Source: Deltaproteobacteria bacterium
Lineage (GTDB): Bacteria; Desulfobacterota; Deferrisomatia; Deferrisomatales; JACRMM01
Direction: 5' to 3'
NCBI GenBank assembly: GCA_016214985.1
Contig: JACRMM010000004.1
Coordinates: forward strand, 124,001 to 188,000
DNA length: 64,000 nucleotides
Positions 58,778-64,000 of the stretch are shown here, piece by piece (position 1 is the stretch's first letter; each line of letters starts with the position of its first letter). Under the pieces are notes generated by a model. That model did not search any database and was not told the DNA's origin. It was given only the letters and a program-made list of their open reading frames with translations. The translations under genes were made by a program, and so were the position numbers.

Positions 58778-59781
58778 CCGTGGCGTCGGCCCTGCCGGAG
58801 GTGTGGTTCCTCGTCGTCGGGCTGCTTCTCCTGCTCTACGTCGTGCTCGACGGCGCCGACCTCGGCGCGGGGATCCTCAGTCTGCTGCTCCCGGACGAGG
58901 AGCGGCGGGGGATTCTGATGGCCGGGGTGGCCGGGGTCTGGCACGCGAACCAGACGTGGCTCGTGATCGTCGGCGGGATGCTGTTCGGGGTGTTCCCCCT
59001 CGCCTACGGGGTCGTGTTCTCGGCGCTGTACGTCCCCTTGATGGTGCTGGTCTTCACCCTGGTCGCCCGGGGCGTGGCCCTCGAATTTCGGGAGTCGGCG
59101 CGGCACCCTCGGCGCTGGAGCCTCGTGTTCGGTCTCGGCAGCCTGGCGACCGCCGTGACCCAGGGCCTCGCGTTGGGCGGCTTCCTGGCCGGGTTCCGGG
59201 TCGAGGGCGGCCACTTTGCCGGTGGCTCCTGGGACTGGCTGAACCCCCTGTGCGCCCTCACCGCCGTGGGCGTCGTGTGCGGGTACACGCTGCTCGGCGC
59301 GACGCACGCCGTGGCCAAGACCGAAGGGGAACTCCAGGCGTGGTGTCGGCGGGCGGCGCGGTGGTCTGCCGCCGGCGCGGCGGCGGCAGGCGTGGCGAGC
59401 TGCGCGGGGGCGGCGCTCTTGCTCCCGCACGTGGCCGCCGCGTGGACGTCGCTGCCCGGCGCACCGATCTTCGGTGCGGCGTGGATCGGCGCTGTGGCCG
59501 CCGGCGTTCTCCTCTTCCGAAGCCTCGCGGCCGACGGCTCGCGCGCGCCCTTCGCGTGGAGCGCCCTGGCCGTGGCCCTGGCCTTCGCCGTCCTGGCGGC
59601 AGGCGTCTACCCCCTCGCGATCCCCCCGGCCGTCACCGTGGCCGAGGCCGCCGCGCCCGAGAACACACTCCTCTACATGCTCGTCGTCGTGGGAGCCTTG
59701 ATCCCGGTGATGCTGCTCTACAACGCCTACCTGTATCGGGTGTTCCGTGGCAAGGCGTCGGGCTCCGGATACGAGGGGTAG
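58774..59781 (+). CDS. cydB: Cytochrome bd-type quinol oxidase subunit II
   Basis: The GTG at 58774 overlaps the cydA stop (GTGA); another GTG lies at 58780. The 335-residue product has eight or so transmembrane segments: VWFLVVGLLLLLYVVLDGAD, ANQTWLVIVGGMLFGVFPLAY, VFSALYVPLMVLVFTLVARG and a C-terminal NTLLYMLVVVGALIPVMLLYN. VLDGADLG is the family hallmark. It lies in an operon with cydA. Confidence 0.94.
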   Translation: MTVASALPEVWFLVVGLLLLLYVVLDGADLGAGILSLLLPDEERRGILMAGVAGVWHANQTWLVIVGGMLFGVFPLAYGVVFSALYVPLMVLVFTLVARGVALEFRESARHPRRWSLVFGLGSLATAVTQGLALGGFLAGFRVEGGHFAGGSWDWLNPLCALTAVGVVCGYTLLGATHAVAKTEGELQAWCRRAARWSAAGAAAAGVASCAGAALLLPHVAAAWTSLPGAPIFGAAWIGAVAAGVLLFRSLAADGSRAPFAWSALAVALAFAVLAAGVYPLAIPPAVTVAEAAAPENTLLYMLVVVGALIPVMLLYNAYLYRVFRGKASGSGYEG

Positions 59782-59805
59782 GGAGGGTCTCACGGGCCCG
59801 CGAGC

Positions 59806-60216
59806 GTGAACCGCCTCCTCGCCGATGGCGTCCTCTGCGCCCACCTCGCCCTGGTGCTCTTCATCACCCTGGGCCTCCCCGCGATTCCCCTGGGAGGGCT
59901 CCGGGGCTGGCGCTGGGTGAGGAGCTTCCGGTTTCGGGCCGCCCACCTCGCCGCCATCTCCGTGGTCGCGGCAGAGGCGCTGGCCGGCATCGCCTGCCCC
60001 CTCACGGTCTGGGAGGACGCGTTGAGGGGAAGGGGCGGCGGGGATAGTTTCGTCGCCCGCCTCCTTCACCGGGTGCTCTTCTACGACCTGCCCGAGTGGG
60101 TGTTCACGACGTCCTACGCGATGCTGGCGGTGGCCGCACTGGCCTTGTGGCGGGCAGTCCCGCCGCGCACCAGTAGGAGTTCATCGGGAGGGGGCGAGGG
60201 CGGTGCCGCTTCGTGA
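59806..60216 (+). CDS. DUF2784 membrane protein
   Basis: The GTG start gives 136 residues and three hydrophobic segments (LCAHLALVLFITLGLPAIPL, AAISVVAAEALAGIACPLTV, TSYAMLAVAALALW). CPLTVWEDALRG and FYDLPEWVFTTSYA are the DUF2784 pattern. Function is unknown. It lies 24 bases after cydB. Confidence 0.85.
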   Translation: MNRLLADGVLCAHLALVLFITLGLPAIPLGGLRGWRWVRSFRFRAAHLAAISVVAAEALAGIACPLTVWEDALRGRGGGDSFVARLLHRVLFYDLPEWVFTTSYAMLAVAALALWRAVPPRTSRSSSGGGEGGAAS

Positions 60217-60419
60217 ACGGCCGAGAGTTCGCGCGCATCCATTCGGTACTCCAGATCCCCGCTCCGTTTCTCGCCCACGTCCTGCGGGGATTCGACGCCA
60301 CCCACCGGTCCGCGGCCCTCCTGCTCAAGGAAGAGGTGCGGGCTCCGGTCGTCTTCGCGTGCTTCGATGGTGACCGCGCCGCGGGGCCGCAGACGGCGGG
60401 TCTGGACCTGCTCTGCTAG
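60213..60419 (+). pseudogene. Possible PIN-toxin 3' remnant
   Basis: The 68-codon frame ends in APVVFACFDGDRAAGPQTAGLDLLC. This resembles the end of the PIN toxin at 62046 (TPVIFACFDNALNRAPRALGFDLLP). The first ~35 codons have no PIN opening, so only the last ~30 codons appear to be toxin-derived. A GTG overlapping the DUF2784 stop could still express it as a short peptide. Confidence 0.4.
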
Positions 60420-61279
60420 AGCGGCCCGGTGAGCACCCGCAGGGGTTCGCGGTCTGCCCACAGGGTGAGCCGTGAGGCGGTGAGCGCATCGCCGTCGATC
60501 TGGCACCGGCCGGGATCGGGCACGCAGAGCCGCACCCGGTTGACCTCACGCCGAATCCGGCCGGGAGCGTCCCCGACCCGGCTTCGGCCGGCGTCCCAGA
60601 AGAGCCGGGCCACGGACGCTCGTCCCGCCCCCACACCCAACACCTCCAGGCCGGGCCTTCGAAGGTCCAGCCGCTCCGAGACCCGGTAGCGCCCGCCGTA
60701 GTGGGGCGAGCGCAAGAGGAGGACCTCTCCGAACTGCCGTTCCCCTTCTCCCCAGTCGGCGCGGATCCCCGCGGCGACCGGCCGCACCAGCCGGGTCAGG
60801 AACCGCAGCGCGTACGCGTACCGGCCGAGGAGGCGCTTCTTTCGACCCACTGCGTGCACGGCGTCGGCGTCCGGACCGGCGCTTACCCCGATGAAGAACA
60901 GCCGCGACTCGGGTTCTCCCTCGACGAGGCACTGCCCGCCGTAGATCTCGGCGGGCCGCTCGGCCTCGATGACCCGGAAGGCCTCGGCCGGTTCCGTGGG
61001 AATCCCCAACTCCAGTGCCAGCAGGTTCACCGTGCCGAGCGGGACGAATCCGAGCGTCGCGCGACCGCCCGCGGCGGACGCCACCTCCCGGAAGGTCCCG
61101 TCGCCTCCGCAGGCGACGAGCGTCCGGCTGCCCTCCTCGAGAGCCCGGCGTGCCTGCCGGCCGCCGTCGCCGGGGGCTTCCGTGGCGAGGACCGTGTCCC
61201 CGGGAAAGCGGCGGCGCAACGTGTCGGCGAAGTGCGCCGGGCAGCGGAGCGCTCCGGGGTTGACGACGAAGGCACGCAT
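60416..61279 (-). CDS. Diacylglycerol/lipid kinase family protein
   Basis: The 287-residue product has RTLVACGGDGTFREVASAAG (GGDGT nucleotide site), LGFVPLGTVNLLALELGIP (glycine-rich lid) and FFIGVSAGPDADAVHAVGRKKR, then a beta-rich C-terminal domain ending GRCQIDGDALTASRL. It matches YegS/DgkB-like kinases that phosphorylate diacylglycerol or related lipids. There is no membrane segment. Confidence 0.88.
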   Translation of the reverse strand: MRAFVVNPGALRCPAHFADTLRRRFPGDTVLATEAPGDGGRQARRALEEGSRTLVACGGDGTFREVASAAGGRATLGFVPLGTVNLLALELGIPTEPAEAFRVIEAERPAEIYGGQCLVEGEPESRLFFIGVSAGPDADAVHAVGRKKRLLGRYAYALRFLTRLVRPVAAGIRADWGEGERQFGEVLLLRSPHYGGRYRVSERLDLRRPGLEVLGVGAGRASVARLFWDAGRSRVGDAPGRIRREVNRVRLCVPDPGRCQIDGDALTASRLTLWADREPLRVLTGPL

Positions 61280-61306
61280 CAGACGGTCGCAGCCGCTCCG
61301 GAGCCC

Positions 61307-61981
61307 CTACCCGACGAACTCCCGGTAGCCCCTCTTCACGCGGCCGACGTACTCCCGCGTCTCCCGGGGCAGGGTTCCTCCCCGGTCCACCCGACCCGGA
61401 CCCGCGTTGTACGCGGCCAGGGCCGACTCCAGGTTTCCGTCGTAGCGATCGAGGAGCGACTTCAGGAACCGCGAGCCGGCCAGGACGTTCTGCTCCGGGT
61501 CGAAGGGGTCGACGACGCCCAGCGCCCTCGCCGTCTCGGGCATGAGCTGCATGAGCCCCTGGGCCCCGGCCGGGGAAATGGCCCGGACGTTGCCGCCGCT
61601 CTCGGCCTGGATGACCGCCCGAATCAGCGCGGGGTCCAGACCGTAGGTCCCGGCGGCCCGGGCGACGATCCCGTCGAGTCGGGTCGGGCCCTCGCCTCCC
61701 GGAGGACTCCCGTCTGCGGTGACGGGCTGGGGCGCGGGCGTTCCCAGCGGAGCGGCGGATGGAGCGACGGCGGATTGCGCAAAAGCCTCGATCAGAATCT
61801 CCACGACCGGGTTGGGGGATGCGGCGGCTTCGAGGCTGCCGCCCGGCACCAGCGCGGACCGCAGCCGTTCGAGTCGGAGAAGCTCCACGAAGGAAGCCCC
61901 GTCCAGCGTCTTGCGATCGCCCTGCTGGATGTCCGAGGGAGGGGGTGCGGGGGAAAATGAATGGACGTCTTTGACGGACAT
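61307..61981 (-). CDS. Lytic transglycosylase (SLT domain)
   Basis: The 224-residue product has a low-complexity N-terminal half and a C-terminal SLT domain: LDPALIRAVIQAESGGNVRA (catalytic Glu), SPAGAQGLMQLMPETARALG, DPEQNVLAGSRFLKSLLDRY and NLESALAAYNAGPGRVDR. There is no clear signal peptide, so export may rely on another route. It cleaves peptidoglycan. Confidence 0.88.
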   Translation of the reverse strand: MSVKDVHSFSPAPPPSDIQQGDRKTLDGASFVELLRLERLRSALVPGGSLEAAASPNPVVEILIEAFAQSAVAPSAAPLGTPAPQPVTADGSPPGGEGPTRLDGIVARAAGTYGLDPALIRAVIQAESGGNVRAISPAGAQGLMQLMPETARALGVVDPFDPEQNVLAGSRFLKSLLDRYDGNLESALAAYNAGPGRVDRGGTLPRETREYVGRVKRGYREFVG

Positions 61982-62045
61982 GTGCGCCTCATCGGTAACG
62001 GGTTCGCCGGGGCGAGGGCCGCGCGGCGTTCCGGACTCTCAGTCC

Positions 62046-62483
62046 TCAGGTGCCGTTCATCGGTAGCAGGTCGAAGCCGAGGGCGCGCGGGGCTCGGTTG
62101 AGCGCGTTGTCGAAGCACGCGAAGATCACCGGGGTGTCGGAGCGGGTTCGGGCCAGCTCCGCGGCCGCCAGATGAACGCCGTCGTATCCACGAAGCGCCA
62201 GGAGTTCCGCCAGGTCGCCGGCCCGGCGCAGAAGCGCTTCGTCCGTCTGAACCCGCAGGAATGCCGGCCAGTCCCGCTCAAAGGACGTCTTCGCCTCGGT
62301 CAGACCCGCGTCCGACAGTCGGTTCTCTCGCCGAAGGCGACCCAGCGTCGCTCGCGCCTCGGCATGGGCCACGGCACTGGAAGCCACAGCCTCGGCGCCC
62401 TCGGTCCCCGCCTTCACCGCATCGGAGTGGGCCTCCTCCACGTAAAGTTTGATCAGAGCCGAAGTGTCCGGTTGGAGGATCAT
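62046..62483 (-). CDS. vapC: PIN-domain toxin (VapC family)
   Basis: The 145-residue product opens MILQPDTSALIKLYVEEAHS with the first Asp, has VASSAVAHAEARATLGRL, then RGYDGVHLAAAELAR (second acidic site) and FACFDNALNRAPRALGFDLL (third). It is intact. Its ATG overlaps the TGA that would end a full-length Phd/YefM antitoxin, the usual coupling, but that antitoxin frame holds an amber stop. Confidence 0.88.
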   Translation of the reverse strand: MILQPDTSALIKLYVEEAHSDAVKAGTEGAEAVASSAVAHAEARATLGRLRRENRLSDAGLTEAKTSFERDWPAFLRVQTDEALLRRAGDLAELLALRGYDGVHLAAAELARTRSDTPVIFACFDNALNRAPRALGFDLLPMNGT

Positions 62484-62746
62484 CGCCGGTCCTCGAGTAC
62501 CACGTCTGCCGCCGTTTGGCTTCCGGAAACGATGGGGACGCGACAGCCGGCAGGCTTTCCCCCCGCCCAGAGGACGGACGGGGACGCGGCGAGGCGGGCG
62601 ACTCCCTCCGCGGGATTCTACTGCCGCACCGGCTCCAGCCTCGCCACTGGCCGGGAGTGCCGGGTGATCACGACCGGCTCGCCGGCCTCAACGGCGCGCA
62701 GGTAGCGGGAGAGGTGTTCCTTGAGTTCTCGAACCGACGCTTCCAT
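62480..62746 (-). pseudogene. Phd/YefM-type antitoxin interrupted by an amber codon
   Basis: From the ATG at 62746 (with GGGGTCTCC before it) the frame reads MEASVRELKEHLSRYLRAVE, AGEPVVITRHSRPVARLEPV, then RQ and TAG at 62620-62618. The same frame continues with NPAEGVARLAASPSVLWAGG and ends TAADVVLEDRR with a TGA overlapping the toxin ATG. The continuation has the normal toxin-binding tail of this family. The 42-residue product keeps the DNA-binding part. TAG could be a one-base change from CAG. Confidence 0.75.
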
Positions 62747-62883
62747 GGAGACCCCCTCGCCTTTGTGGTCACAAGACCGCCAGGATAGTCACATGGGGAC
62801 AAACGGCACAACGCAGGGGCGAAGGAGTCGGGTGCGCCTCGGTCACTGGGGCATGAAAGGGCCGACGGGTTCGGCCCTGGTCT

Positions 62884-63342
62884 TCACCACGCCCCGAGCC
62901 GGCGGTACCCCTCGTACACGACGACCGCCACGGCTGCCGAGAGGTTGAGGCTTCGCACCTGTCCCCAGATGGGGATCCGGAACGTGCGGTCCCGGTTCGC
63001 TTCGAGGAGCTCCGCCGGCAGTCCCCGGGTCTCGGGGCCGAACACGAGGCGGCTGCCGTCGCCGTACTGGGCCTGGGTGTAAGGGCGCTCGGCCCGGGCG
63101 GAGAAGTAGAGGACCGGTCCCTCGCCCGAGGCGGCCAGGGCGGAATCCAGGCTCTCGTGGTGGTGGACCTCGATGTGCCCCCAGTAGTCGAGGCCCGCGC
63201 GCTTCAGGTACCGGTCTTCCACCGAGAAGCCGAGCGGGTGCACGAGGTGCAGCACGCTTCGGGTCGCGCCGCACAGGCGCGCCACGTTGCCGGTGTTGGG
63301 GGGGATCTCCGGGTTCGCGAGGACGACGTGGAGGCGCGGCAT
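62884..63342 (-). CDS. trmL: tRNA (cytidine(34)-2'-O)-methyltransferase
   Basis: I chose the ATG at 63342, which aligns with the family start [20 protein letters not shown]; a GTG at 63354 overlaps the uvrA stop. The 152-residue product is a small SPOUT methyltransferase with [19 protein letters not shown], a trefoil-knot [11 protein letters not shown] and [23 protein letters not shown]. It methylates the wobble base of leucine tRNAs. Confidence 0.93.
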   Translation of the reverse strand: MPRLHVVLANPEIPPNTGNVARLCGATRSVLHLVHPLGFSVEDRYLKRAGLDYWGHIEVHHHESLDSALAASGEGPVLYFSARAERPYTQAQYGDGSRLVFGPETRGLPAELLEANRDRTFRIPIWGQVRSLNLSAAVAVVVYEGYRRLGAW

Positions 63343-63350
63343 CGGACCCT

Positions 63351-64000
63351 TCACTCCTCGGTCCCGCGCAGGAACGCCCCCAAATACTTCCCCGTGGGGC
63401 CGAGCGCCCTCGCTGCCACCTCCTCGGGTGTCCCGGCGTCCACAATCTCCCCGCCGTCGGCGCCGCCCCCCGGGCCGAGGTCGATCACCCAGTCGGCCTC
63501 GGCCACGAAGGGGAGGTTGTGCTCCACGGCCACGACCGTGTTGCCCAGGTCAACGAGCCGATGGAGCACGGCGACGAGCCGGCCCACGTCGTCGGCGTGG
63601 AGCCCGGTCGTCGGCTCGTCGAGCACGTAGAGAACGCCTCGGGGCGGGGTTCCCAGGAGCTCGGCCGCGATCTTCAGCCTCTGGGCCTCTCCGCCGGAGA
63701 GCGTCGTGGCGGGCTGGCCCAGGACCAGGTACCCGAGACCCAGGTCCTGGAGAACGGTCAGCGGGCGCTCGATCCTCGGGACATCCGCGAACGCGGCCAG
63801 CCCCTCGTCCACGGTCAGGCCGAGCACGTCGTGGATGGAGCGGCCCTGGTACCGCACGGCCAGCACCTGGGCGCCGAACCTCCGGCCGCCGCAGGCGTCG
63901 CAGGGCACGTAGAGGTCCTCGAAGAAGAACATCTCGAGCTTCTCGTACCCGGTCCCCCGGCAGCGCTCGCACCGGCCGCCCTTCACGTTGAAGGAGAAGT
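63351..64000 (-). CDS. uvrA: Excinuclease ABC subunit A, 3' part
   Basis: The frame is open to the window edge ([20 protein letters not shown]), so the N-terminal part is outside. Present are the second zinc module (CERCRGTG and CDACGGRRF), the ABC signature [18 protein letters not shown], Walker [18 protein letters not shown] and the D/H-loops [13 protein letters not shown]. It recognises DNA damage in nucleotide excision repair. Its stop overlaps the possible GTG of trmL. Confidence 0.95.
   Translation of the reverse strand, partial: FSFNVKGGRCERCRGTGYEKLEMFFFEDLYVPCDACGGRRFGAQVLAVRYQGRSIHDVLGLTVDEGLAAFADVPRIERPLTVLQDLGLGYLVLGQPATTLSGGEAQRLKIAAELLGTPPRGVLYVLDEPTTGLHADDVGRLVAVLHRLVDLGNTVVAVEHNLPFVAEADWVIDLGPGGGADGGEIVDAGTPEEVAARALGPTGKYLGAFLRGTEE

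Noticed and set aside
62618-62620. Pyrrolysine at the amber codon of the antitoxin
   Set aside because: No pyl genes or PYLIS-like structure are visible; a nonsense change from CAG is simpler.

Overview
The window is one contiguous piece of a GC-rich bacterial chromosome. Dense multiheme c-type cytochromes, a class II ribonucleotide reductase, a CydAB-type oxidase, two Mo-oxidoreductases and TBADH-type alcohol dehydrogenases suggest a respiratory anaerobe of the Desulfuromonadia/Desulfobacterota type, probably a metal reducer. That placement rests on gene content only; no rRNA gene is present and I saw no tRNA.

Layout. Positions 1-9031 hold an exported-cytochrome cluster on the + strand: the tail of a beta-propeller protein, a nine-heme cytochrome, a five-heme cytochrome, a thioredoxin-like protein and terminator, two more five-heme cytochromes, a second nine-heme cytochrome, and an FN3/NHL-propeller protein. 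Positions 9107-14298 hold the EF-P beta-lysylation genes (epmB, efp, epmA). They are interrupted by an MNT/HEPN pair, and beside them sits a VapBC pair flanked by a decayed copy of the epmB 3' end. Positions 14382-28237 are mostly housekeeping: propionyl/acetyl-CoA synthetase, NfeD-slipin, a REP-associated transposase with a DnaA-like tail, lysE-mutY-cupin, a GT2-GtrA fusion, a short RdgC with a partner, FlgM, ExoIII and a PD40 lipoprotein. Positions 28326-36856 hold nrdJ behind paired NrdR boxes, a TAT-exported Mo-enzyme, and histidine kinases with an HDOD protein. Positions 37079-47797 run leuB, a TPR lipoprotein, then yebC-ruvCAB-two cytochromes-ispG-gph, proS and an ABM protein. Positions 47981-54992 hold a cytosolic Mo-enzyme and an alcohol dehydrogenase/two-component island. 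Positions 55202-64000 hold a HAD hydrolase, a small acidic protein, a DODA-type dioxygenase, cydAB, a lipid kinase, a lytic transglycosylase, a damaged phd-vapC pair, trmL and the 3' part of uvrA.

How the genes work together. The cytochrome sets form an electron-conduit inventory, and five of these cytochromes lie in one block. The kinase, response regulator and first dehydrogenase at 50148-53346 run in one direction with short gaps, with a second dehydrogenase divergent from them, so the sensor pair probably controls alcohol oxidation.

The most unusual observation is that first dehydrogenase. Its frame is full length except for one UGA at codon 41, directly before the conserved His42. Eleven bases after that UGA is a 17-base hairpin with a GGU apical loop, laid out much like a bacterial SECIS element. 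It may be an undescribed selenocysteine-containing alcohol dehydrogenase, or a gene with a nonsense mutation. Other notable points are an antitoxin with an amber codon beside an intact toxin, an A/T-rich patch inside a cytochrome gene, and nested palindromic spacers that may be related to the REP-type transposase.
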